Source of the DNA: Candidatus Poribacteria bacterium
GTDB taxonomy: Bacteria; Poribacteria; WGA-4E; WGA-3G
Reading direction: 5' to 3'
Assembly (NCBI GenBank): GCA_012270865.1
Contig: JAAXHL010000093.1
Span: 1 to 52,586, forward strand
DNA: 52,586 nucleotides
Below the pieces are notes generated by a model that saw only the letters and a program-made list of their open reading frames with translations, ran no database searches and was not told where the DNA came from. How positions within the stretch are numbered: position 1 is the stretch's first letter; the number at the start of each line of letters is the position of its first letter. Of the stretch, positions 1 to 6,918 are shown one piece after another. The position numbers were made by a program, and so were the translations under genes.

Positions 1-110
1 TCCATCAACTTAGATGTGACAGAACATTAGGTTTCAAGGAGGGAAACATTATACGCCTTCAACTGGAAATTAGGGGTTGCGAGGTAGAGCAGCAAACCAC
101 AGCGGTAAGT

Positions 111-1175
111 TCATTCATCCTCCCCGCGAAAGACCGCTATAAAAGATTCGGGGAGTTCATCAAAGTCATTGGCTATCTTCACTTTTCCCTTCCACTGTCC
201 GCCGCTGCGTGGTTGCTTGTCGCGTTTCTGTTTTGCGTCTAACTGCTCGCGTCGTTGTAACCACTTTTCAACGAGGACTTTGAAATTAGCGTTTCCTTGC
301 TGTTCTGATAGTACCAAAGCGGCCTGGAGATCCGATCTTGCTTCATCAATATTTCCCAACTCAGTCTTTGCTATACCACGATGAGCGTACGCTTCGGCAT
401 AGTCAGAATTTAGACGAATCGCCTCGGTAAAGTCAACAATAGCGGCGTCAAAATTTTCACATAAAACTTTCTGAACCGCCCGATTGTAGTATGCTTCGGT
501 GAAATGTGGATTGAGAGAAATCGCCGCATTGTAATCGGCAAGGGCAGCATCTTGAGCACCTAATTCATTTTTAATATTGCCTCGGTTGTTGTAAACTTCG
601 GCATAATCTGGTTGCAACCGAATTGCCGTGTCGTAAGCCGAGAGGGCTTTTTCTGCCTTGCCTCCTTCCCAGAGGAGGCATCCGATCGCGAAAAAGGCAT
701 GTGCAGCAAGTTCGCCATCGCTCAGTTCTGAGGCGTAAGGTGGCGGTTTATTGTTTTCGTGTGTTTTGGCAACCGGTGTTTCCTCTGCCAATTCTGGAAA
801 CCGTTCGGTGAGTTTTGGAACATAGGCATCTTCATAGTTGGCAATGATCCGAATAATAAAGGTCATCAGCGGGTCTAACGGGTGGTTTTCATTCTCGCCA
901 ACCGAATAGATTAACTTTTCTAATACATCGTCCAGCCACTGATACTCATCTTCGGTCAATTTGATGGTCCCGTAATGCCCGTGCAGTTTTCCGAAGTCGA
1001 TTAATCCGTCTAATACTTCTGTTAGCCACTGGTAGGCAGTTTCGGGATACGGCGGAGGGACAGCAGGTTGTGATGTGCGTGTCTGCAACGGTTTGGAATT
1101 ATCTAACAACTGGGACATATTCGGTGCTATATCTGTGAGTAAAAGATTATTTTTTGCAAATCTGAGTGTTGACAT
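111..1175 (-). CDS. TPR-repeat protein with HigA-antitoxin-like N-terminal segment
   Basis: Protein of 354 residues with no signal peptide, so probably cytoplasmic. Residues about 156-290 form four tetratricopeptide repeats, recognisable by the A-x-x-x-Y/L-x-x-A-I-x-L-x-P-D/H-x-A-E-A-Y spacing; TPRs are protein-binding scaffolds. Residues about 71-120 (I-K-L-T-E-D-E-Y ... D-P-L-M-T-F-I-I-R-I-I-A-N-Y-E-D-A-Y-V-P) resemble the short region in front of the HTH in HigA-type antitoxins, where the signature reads L-x-x-L-I-E-x-Y-E-x-x-H-Y-P. No HTH follows; a Pro-rich linker and then the TPRs come instead. No toxin gene is adjacent. A decayed paralogue of the last TPR lies just upstream at 1375-1575. 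The TPR call is firm. The HigA-like call is inference from pattern only, and partner and function are unknown. Confidence 0.8.
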   Translation of the reverse strand: MSTLRFAKNNLLLTDIAPNMSQLLDNSKPLQTRTSQPAVPPPYPETAYQWLTEVLDGLIDFGKLHGHYGTIKLTEDEYQWLDDVLEKLIYSVGENENHPLDPLMTFIIRIIANYEDAYVPKLTERFPELAEETPVAKTHENNKPPPYASELSDGELAAHAFFAIGCLLWEGGKAEKALSAYDTAIRLQPDYAEVYNNRGNIKNELGAQDAALADYNAAISLNPHFTEAYYNRAVQKVLCENFDAAIVDFTEAIRLNSDYAEAYAHRGIAKTELGNIDEARSDLQAALVLSEQQGNANFKVLVEKWLQRREQLDAKQKRDKQPRSGGQWKGKVKIANDFDELPESFIAVFRGEDE

Positions 1176-1187
1176 TATTTACTCCTA

Positions 1188-1356
1188 ACGCCAGTTTGAA
1201 AATATTAGAGGTTTCCGAGGTGGACACAAATTGAGCAAAAAACAGTATATTCCCTGAAAAAGCGGCGATTTTTAGGAATACAACCCCCTAAATCCCCCTT
1301 ATCAGGGGGACTTTAAGAGAAAATGTGTCTGCCTCAAGTATTTATCAAACTCACGT
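1188..1356. mobile_element. MITE family 1, copy 1 (8-bp target duplication)
   Basis: Non-coding 169-bp element. Its ends are imperfect inverted repeats (start ACGCCAGTTTGA; the end reads ACGTGAGTTTGA on the other strand). It is flanked by a perfect 8-bp direct repeat TACTCCTA at 1180-1187 and 1357-1364. A second near-identical copy is at 6671-6842 and a divergent one near 10563. Each copy contains the hairpin TCCCCCT-TATC-AGGGGGA. It has no reading frame of its own, so it would need a transposase in trans. Confidence 0.85.
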
Positions 1357-1374
1357 TACTCCTATCTCTGTTTA

Positions 1375-1575
1375 TCATGTTTTATCAGTTTGCGGTGCTG
1401 AATTGTTGAATTCTTGAAGTCTTTTTTCTATGTCAGTTTTGAGTGCCGTATCATTTTGCTGTTCAGCTAATTCCAATGCAGTTTGATAATCTGCTCTTGC
1501 TTCACCAGTCCGAAGCAAAAGGCACTGCAGGCGGGGTTTGAAACCCCGCCTGCAAAGAGGTTTGTATAAATTCAT
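1375..1575 (-). pseudogene. Remnant of a TPR protein gene
   Basis: A 66-codon open frame whose second half (EARADYQTALELAEQQND...) matches the last TPR and tail of the neighbouring 111-1175 protein (EARSDLQAALVLSEQQGN...). Its first part is encoded by a palindromic repeat at 1527-1553 and is not protein-like. The piece therefore looks like the 3' end of a paralogous TPR gene, truncated and invaded by a repeat. No Shine-Dalgarno or sensible start was seen. Confidence 0.6.
1527..1553. repeat. Perfect palindrome, 13-bp arms, GCAGGCGGGGTTT family
   Basis: GCAGGCGGGGTTT, one base, then its exact reverse complement. Related hairpins with arms GCGGGGTT and GGCAGGGTT sit at 30922-30983 and 41732-41774. 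It lies inside the decayed TPR fragment. Confidence 0.85.
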
Positions 1576-1645
1576 GTGAAGTATTTATTATACACAAATT
1601 GACGGTAAATCGCAAATAAAAATTAGGCACTTCATAGATAACCGT

Positions 1646-1674
1646 TTGACAGAAAAATGTTTTTGTAGTATAAT
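1646..1674 (+). promoter_or_regulatory. Perfect sigma-70-type promoter for the GT2/popT pair
   Basis: TTGACA at 1646-1651, a 17-bp spacer and TATAAT at 1669-1674, a full consensus. The expected transcription start (about 1681-1682) is only 6-7 bases before the ATG at 1688, leaving no room for a Shine-Dalgarno, so the message is probably leaderless or nearly so. Confidence 0.75.
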
Positions 1675-1687
1675 TTATCCAACAACT

Positions 1688-2350
1688 ATGAAAGTTTGTG
1701 TGCTGCTACCGGCTTACAATGAATCCAAAACAATCGGGCGGATAATTCAGGAAGTATCTGAATTTATCGGCGAGATTGTTGTTATTGACGACGGTTCGTC
1801 GGACGAGACGGCAGGGATCGCATCCGCTTATGGTGTCGTCTGTTTGGCAAACGCCACGAATCGTGGCAAGGGAAACGCTCTGAAAAAAGGTTTCGCTTAT
1901 GCGATTGAACACGGGTACGAATTCGTCTTTACAATCGACAGTGACGGACAACATGAACCGGCAGACATACCACGCTTTTTAGAACATTTTCATAGCACAC
2001 ACCCAGATATACTCATCGGGGCAAGGGATACAGAAAACTTGCAGACATCAATGCCGTTGCATCGGCGTGTTAATAACCGTCTCGTCTCTTATGTCGGTTC
2101 AAAACTGTGCGGACAACGGGTGCCAGATTTTCAATCGGGATACCGGCTCATTCGCACAGAGGTTTTGCGACAGGTGCATTTAGAAACGGAGCGTTATGAG
2201 ACCGAATCCGAACTCCTGATAAAGGCGGGAAGGCTCGGATTCCGGATTGAAAGTTTACCGATCCAGACCTGTTACGGCAATGAGGTTAGCTATATTAAAC
2301 CGTTTCGAGAGATGTGGCTTTTTACAAAATTATTATTTCGGAGTTTATGA
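1688..2350 (+). CDS. Family 2 glycosyltransferase, polyprenyl-phosphate sugar synthase type
   Basis: Protein of 220 residues with a GT-A fold. The N-terminus MKVCVLLPAYNESKTI, the nucleotide-binding VVIDDGSSDET and the DSDGQHEP motif (DxD-like metal site) are typical of dolichol/polyprenyl-phosphate mannose or glucose synthases, which move a sugar from NDP-sugar to C55-phosphate on the cytoplasmic face. It lacks the C-terminal membrane helices found in some family members. The start at 1688 is chosen over the in-frame ATG at 1646 because the family N-terminus begins here and a consensus promoter occupies 1646-1674. Its stop overlaps the next gene's start (ATGA), indicating translational coupling with the DUF368 transporter. 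The exact sugar cannot be read from sequence. Confidence 0.88.
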   Translation: MKVCVLLPAYNESKTIGRIIQEVSEFIGEIVVIDDGSSDETAGIASAYGVVCLANATNRGKGNALKKGFAYAIEHGYEFVFTIDSDGQHEPADIPRFLEHFHSTHPDILIGARDTENLQTSMPLHRRVNNRLVSYVGSKLCGQRVPDFQSGYRLIRTEVLRQVHLETERYETESELLIKAGRLGFRIESLPIQTCYGNEVSYIKPFREMWLFTKLLFRSL

Positions 2351-3375
2351 ATTCACTTAGGCTTTTTGTTGACGGTTTCCTGATAGGTATAGCCAATATT
2401 ATCCCCGGCATGAGTGGCGGGACCCTTGCTCTCGTTTTAGGCATTTATGAACGGCTCATCGGTGCATTACGGCGTATCGGATTTTCAACAGTCAAAAAAT
2501 TGCTTGGTGTCCTGAGATTTAAGCGGCACGCCTTTACGGAAGCGGGAGCCGAACTTCGCCGTATCGACTTCGGGTTTCTCGCACTCTTGGGTATCGGTGC
2601 AATCGCTGCCCTATTGCTCACGTCAAAACTAATTGTCTACCTACTCAACGAGCACCACGACGCAACTTACGGCTTTTTTAGCGGACTGATTCTGATATCT
2701 ATTCTCATACCGATGCGAATGCTAAAGGGGTTCGGTTGGAAGGAGACGTTGGTTCTGTTGATCGCCGTTGCCTTAATATTAGGTTTATCGGTCGGTATGG
2801 GTGAAAAGCAGTTAGAACGGGTCGCCTATAAAAGCGGGAATGAGACGCAGATAGATGTTCCTGTCGAACGGACGACGCAGCTACCGACGTATTGGGAACT
2901 CGGACTCTTTTTTGGAAGCGGTGCCTTGGCGGTCTCAGCGATGATCTTACCCGGCATCAGCGGTTCGTTTCTGATGCTTGCACTCGGTGTCTACTTTCCG
3001 CTCCTGACAGCGATAAACTCGCTTGTTGAAGGTGTGCCGGGGTTACTCAAGGGAACGATAACCGAAGCGATGGCAGCAGGGACCTTGATACTGACGTGTG
3101 CCGCGTTCGGATGTCTATTTGGGCTGCTTGCATTCACACGGTTGCTTAACTATCTCTTGGAACGCTATCGGAACCTGACAATCGGTTTTCTCATCGGATT
3201 GATGGTGGGTTCACTTTACGGATTGTGGCCCTTTCGGGAGTTCGCAATGGTTGATGGAGAACGAATAGATACTGCTCACATCTTACCGCAATTTGATATG
3301 AATCTGGCTATCACTGTCGGGGCATTTCTTCTCGGTGGTGGTGTTATTATTTTGTTTACACGTCTGGAGCGTTAG
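2347..3375 (+). CDS. DUF368 membrane protein, PopT-type polyprenyl-phosphate transporter
   Basis: Hydrophobic protein of 342 residues with about eight to nine predicted membrane segments. It has the two DUF368 signatures: GIANIIPGMSGGTLALVLGIYE near the N-terminus and SAMILPGISGSFLMLALGVY in the middle, the inverted P-G-x-S-G pair of a duplicated fold. DUF368 (PopT) proteins are described in the literature as undecaprenyl-phosphate translocases that recycle the lipid carrier to the cytoplasmic face. The ATG at 2347 overlaps the upstream GT2 stop codon, so I prefer it over the longer frame starting at 2314. Coupling to a polyprenyl-phosphate glycosyltransferase fits this role. Family assignment is firm; substrate is from family knowledge. 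Confidence 0.9.
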   Translation: MNSLRLFVDGFLIGIANIIPGMSGGTLALVLGIYERLIGALRRIGFSTVKKLLGVLRFKRHAFTEAGAELRRIDFGFLALLGIGAIAALLLTSKLIVYLLNEHHDATYGFFSGLILISILIPMRMLKGFGWKETLVLLIAVALILGLSVGMGEKQLERVAYKSGNETQIDVPVERTTQLPTYWELGLFFGSGALAVSAMILPGISGSFLMLALGVYFPLLTAINSLVEGVPGLLKGTITEAMAAGTLILTCAAFGCLFGLLAFTRLLNYLLERYRNLTIGFLIGLMVGSLYGLWPFREFAMVDGERIDTAHILPQFDMNLAITVGAFLLGGGVIILFTRLER

Positions 3376-3454
3376 AAGCTGCTCCTTTCACGTAGGTGTT
3401 AAGGTGGATTTGGGGGTGTTAGCATGCGGCATCCTCGGTAAAAGGGGTGTAATT

Positions 3455-3742
3455 ATGGAAGATGATTATGGTCATGACTTTGAAATTGCAGAATTTGCGG
3501 AGATGGAAAAATCTAAAGAATTTAGGCATTGTACGACTTTTTCGGGTGAACCTGCGATAATCGTCGATTGTCGTGTTCCGACACCGAGTCCGCCTTATCC
3601 GGTGTCTTTTATTGATGCTGTCCGCGATAAAGGGAGCGAATTTTCAAAGTGGTGTCGTGATTTCGGTATTTCTAAGAATTACGCGACTTACAAGGCGTGG
3701 TGTCGCGAGGTAGGCATTTTCATCGATTATAAATCGAGGTGA
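3455..3742 (+). CDS. Small hypothetical protein with duplicated W-C-R-x-x-G-I motif
   Basis: I do not recognise this 95-residue protein. The start at 3455 is chosen because AAGGGG lies seven bases upstream; the frame stays open upstream but reads as non-protein. The N-terminal part is acidic (MEDDYGHDFEIAEFAEMEKS), the middle has a Pro-rich turn (PTPSPPYP), and the C-terminus repeats a motif twice: SKWCRDFGISKNY and KAWCREVGIFIDY. No signal peptide or membrane segment is present. It sits between popT and nadK on the same strand, 79 bp and 46 bp from its neighbours. The repeat may be a small helical module, but no function can be assigned. Confidence 0.6.
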   Translation: MEDDYGHDFEIAEFAEMEKSKEFRHCTTFSGEPAIIVDCRVPTPSPPYPVSFIDAVRDKGSEFSKWCRDFGISKNYATYKAWCREVGIFIDYKSR

Positions 3743-3788
3743 GATGTGGAATTAATGTCGCATTGATGGTTCCTGCTTACTGTTCCAG

Positions 3789-4679
3789 ATGGCGAGCGAG
3801 ATGAAAAAAATAAGAAGCGTCGGTTTTTTTGTCAATACTACCAAAGCAAACGCGGCAGGTATCGTCGAAGGCGTGTCGGCATGGCTTGAGGAGCGCGGCA
3901 TTGTTCCGCTGCTACCAGAAGAACAGGCGGTTGAATTAGGGCATCTCCAAACCGGTATCTCCAAGGTAGAGATGGTCGAACAAGCCGATATGCTGCTTGT
4001 GCTTGGTGGAGATGGAACACTGCTGAGTGCAGCACATACACCACACATTGAGAATGTGCCGATCTTGGCGATCAACATCGGAACGCTCGGATTTTTGACA
4101 GATGCGTCACTTGATGAACTCTACCCGACTTTGAAAACGACCTTAGCCGGTGACTATCGGATAGAGCATCGGATGATGTTAGAAGTTGTTGTAGATAGAG
4201 ATGGGTTCCCACAGCCGTTTCGTGCCTTCGCACTTAACGATGTTGTTATTCGGCATTACACGCGTCTCATCGAATTAGATGCCTACGTTGATGGCGAACT
4301 CTTTATACCGTACAACGCCGATGGACTCATAATCGCAACGCCGAGCGGGTCTACTGGCTATTCGCTCTCTTGTGCTGGTACTATCGTTGCCCCGCAATTG
4401 GAGGCGATCCTTCTAACGCCTATCGCACCGCATAGTTTGACGGTGCGTCCGTTCATCGCCGATGGCGCTGCCGAGATAACTGTGAAGATGCGTGCCGCGT
4501 ATCAGAACGTAGATGTTTTTGTGGATGGTCAACGTGAGACACACAGCCTTACCGCAGGAGCAGTCATAAAAGTAGAGAAAGCGGAACGGACAATTCAATT
4601 GATCCGTTCGCAACATCATAGTTACTATAGAGCCTTGCGCGAAAAATTGATGTTGGGTGAAGGCATTAAACGTGCCTGA
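3789..4679 (+). CDS. nadK: NAD kinase
   Basis: Cytoplasmic enzyme of 296 residues that phosphorylates NAD+ to NADP+. Diagnostic motifs are the GGDGTLL triplet (residues about 75-81; the Asp is the catalytic base), NIGTLGFLTD shortly after, and the C-terminal-domain segment YNADGLIIATPSGSTGYSLS that binds NAD. Length is normal for the bacterial family. The start is uncertain: ATG at 3789 has no clear Shine-Dalgarno, and ATG at 3801 (MKKIRSVGFFVN) is an equally good N-terminus. RecN follows on the same strand after about 170 bp. Confidence 0.95.
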   Translation: MASEMKKIRSVGFFVNTTKANAAGIVEGVSAWLEERGIVPLLPEEQAVELGHLQTGISKVEMVEQADMLLVLGGDGTLLSAAHTPHIENVPILAINIGTLGFLTDASLDELYPTLKTTLAGDYRIEHRMMLEVVVDRDGFPQPFRAFALNDVVIRHYTRLIELDAYVDGELFIPYNADGLIIATPSGSTGYSLSCAGTIVAPQLEAILLTPIAPHSLTVRPFIADGAAEITVKMRAAYQNVDVFVDGQRETHSLTAGAVIKVEKAERTIQLIRSQHHSYYRALREKLMLGEGIKRA

Positions 4680-4850
4680 CAGGATTCTGCATCAGCCAAA
4701 GTTTGTAAGCCCAACCAACGGGCGGGGAACCGGATATACGGATCGGATTATTTTTGCTACATACTTCCTGAACGAACCTTGACCGAAAACGCGCGCCACA
4801 TCTTTTGAATATTGGAAAATCGCGTTTTCGGTCAAAGGAATGTTTAAAAA

Positions 4851-6569
4851 ATGATCGAAACACTCTCTATCCGCAATATTGCCCTTATAGATGAACTCGA
4901 ATTGGAACTGACATCGGGGTTGAATATCTTTACCGGCGAGACAGGTGCCGGTAAATCGGTTATCCTCAAATCCATCGGTTTGGTTTTAGGAGAGAGAGCC
5001 TCCGCTGATATTGTACGCGAGGGTACCGATTTCGCGAAAGTGGAAGCGAGTGTCGCGCCAGACGACACGCATCCAATATGGCACACCGACTTCACATTTA
5101 GCGATCTTTTAGACCCATCCGATGTTGTGATCCTTTCACGGCAGATCAGTGCGAACGGTAGGAGTCGCTGCCATATCAATGGGCGGTTAGTGAACTTAAA
5201 GCAGCTGCAAGAACTCGGAGCCTTGCTGGTTGACATTCACGGTCAACACGAGCATCAATCTCTGTTTCGTACCGAGACGCATCTTAAACTCTTAGATGAT
5301 TTCGGTGGGAGCAGTGAGATGTGCCAGCAGGTCAGGAAAATCTATACACAACTCCGAGCCTTAGAAAAAGAGGCAGCGTCGCTTGCGGACACTTTGGCGG
5401 CATCAGAACGCGAAAAAGAGCTCCTTGAATTTGAAATCAAGGAACTCACGGATGCAGATCTCGAAGAAGGTGAAGACGAAAAATTAGCGGACGAAGCCCG
5501 ACTTCTCAAAAACGCTGAAACGTTGCACGCGTCGGCGAATATGGCGTATCAACAACTTGGGAGTGATGGAGCGGGGACGGGCGGTCTCGGTAGCCCTCTT
5601 GAACGTTTAGAAGGTGCCGCGAAGGAACTTACCAAATTGTCTGAATTTGATAGCAGCCTTTCAGAATTGCAAGATCGTTTGGAATCGGCAATCTACGAAG
5701 TGGAAGATATTGCTGCGCAGATCCGGCAGTATGCAGACACTGTGGAATTCAATCAAGGGCGCTTAGATGAAATTGCCGATCGCCTTGCCCTCATATCGAA
5801 ACTCAAACGGCGTTATGGCAACACTATTTCTGAAATATTAGATTACCATGCGCAAGCGGAACAAAAATTAGAGACAATACAACTCGGTTCAGAAAAACAG
5901 GAGGCGATCCAAGCGGAGATTCGCAAAACAGTCGGAGAGGCGCAGCATCTGTGTACTGCGCTTTCTGCGGAACGGGTCCACGTTGCGAAGCATCTTTCGG
6001 AGCGGATTGAGAAGGAACTCCGCACGCTCGGAATGGATAAAGCGGAGTTTGAGGCATCTGTCGAGCTTATGCCGGACGAACGTGGAGCGTTTCAGATAGA
6101 CGGCAAGTCCTACGCATTCCGTTCTGACGGGATGGACGCTGTTGAATTCTTGATTGCCCCGAACGTCGGTTCTGAAGCGCGTCCGATTGCTAAAATCGCG
6201 TCCGGTGGTGAAATCTCGCGTATCATGCTCGCACTAAAGACGGTGCTGGTACAAGTAGACGAGGTGCCGACACTACTGTTCGATGAAATTGATAGCGGTA
6301 TCGGCGGCAAAGTCGCAGATGTCGTCGGTGGGAAATTAAAGGAACTTTCCGCGTTTTCCCAAGTGATCTGTATTACACATCTCCCACAGATTGCCCGTTT
6401 CGCTGATAAACAGTTTCAGGTAGAGAAAAAGGTTGTCGGTGAGCAAACACTTATTACAGCGAAAGCATTAACCGCAGAAGAACAGGTCGATGAAATCGCT
6501 CGGATGTATGGCGGTAAAACCACTGAAATAGGTCTCGCGCACGCACGAGAGTTATTGGGTGAAAAATAG
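4851..6569 (+). CDS. recN: DNA repair protein RecN
   Basis: SMC-like ATPase of 572 residues acting in recombinational double-strand-break repair. Walker A is GETGAGKS (residues about 29-36). The hinge-proximal Q-loop segment VDIHGQHEHQ follows, then a long coiled-coil middle (about 160-370), the ABC signature IASGGEISRIMLALK, Walker B TLLFDEIDSGIGG and a D-loop/H-switch region VICITHLPQIA. All ATPase motifs are intact and the length matches the family. AAGGAA lies about 10 bases before the ATG. Its 3' flank is followed by direct repeats of GTGGTAGGTTATA and a MITE copy. Confidence 0.96.
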   Translation: MIETLSIRNIALIDELELELTSGLNIFTGETGAGKSVILKSIGLVLGERASADIVREGTDFAKVEASVAPDDTHPIWHTDFTFSDLLDPSDVVILSRQISANGRSRCHINGRLVNLKQLQELGALLVDIHGQHEHQSLFRTETHLKLLDDFGGSSEMCQQVRKIYTQLRALEKEAASLADTLAASEREKELLEFEIKELTDADLEEGEDEKLADEARLLKNAETLHASANMAYQQLGSDGAGTGGLGSPLERLEGAAKELTKLSEFDSSLSELQDRLESAIYEVEDIAAQIRQYADTVEFNQGRLDEIADRLALISKLKRRYGNTISEILDYHAQAEQKLETIQLGSEKQEAIQAEIRKTVGEAQHLCTALSAERVHVAKHLSERIEKELRTLGMDKAEFEASVELMPDERGAFQIDGKSYAFRSDGMDAVEFLIAPNVGSEARPIAKIASGGEISRIMLALKTVLVQVDEVPTLLFDEIDSGIGGKVADVVGGKLKELSAFSQVICITHLPQIARFADKQFQVEKKVVGEQTLITAKALTAEEQVDEIARMYGGKTTEIGLAHARELLGEK

Positions 6570-6670
6570 TGGAATAGTGGTAGGTTATAGGTGGTAGGTT
6601 ATAAGATAAGAAGGCTTAGGTGCCCCACGGGGAAATACCCTATCAAAAACATTGCTTTTTCTTTTAACTT

Positions 6671-6842
6671 ACGCCAGTTTGAAAAAAATATTAGAGGTTT
6701 TCGAGGTGGACGCAAATTGAGCAAAAAACAATATATTCCCTGAAAAAGCGGTAATTTTTAGGAATACAACCCCCTAAATCCCCCTTATCAGGGGGACTTT
6801 AAGAGAAAATGTGTCTGCCTCAAGTATTTATCAAACTCACGT
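6671..6842. mobile_element. MITE family 1, copy 2 (8-bp target duplication)
   Basis: Near-identical to the element at 1188-1356. It is flanked by perfect 8-bp repeats TTTAACTT at 6663-6670 and 6843-6850, different from the duplication of copy 1, as expected for independent insertions. It lies between recN and the ferredoxin oxidoreductase gene. Confidence 0.87.
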
Positions 6843-6880
6843 TTTAACTTATAACTGTTAACTTATAGCCTTTGAAGCAA

Positions 6881-6916
6881 CGAACCTGCTTGACTGAACC
6901 GCAAGGAAAGTTAAAA
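6881..6916 (+). promoter_or_regulatory. E-element core 1, supplies the RBS of the oxidoreductase gene
   Basis: Contains the dispersed core CTGAACCGCAAGGAAAGTTA. Its AAGGAA lies 10 bases before the ATG at 6919 and is the only Shine-Dalgarno candidate for that gene. Related copies are at 10661, 25901(-), 26073, 29301(-) and 43091(-). Confidence 0.65.
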
Positions 6917-6918
6917 AT

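Noticed and set aside
1303..1325. Rho-independent terminator at TCCCCCTTATCAGGGGGA
   Set aside because: No T-run follows on either strand, and the hairpin is an inner part of MITE family 1 present in several contexts.
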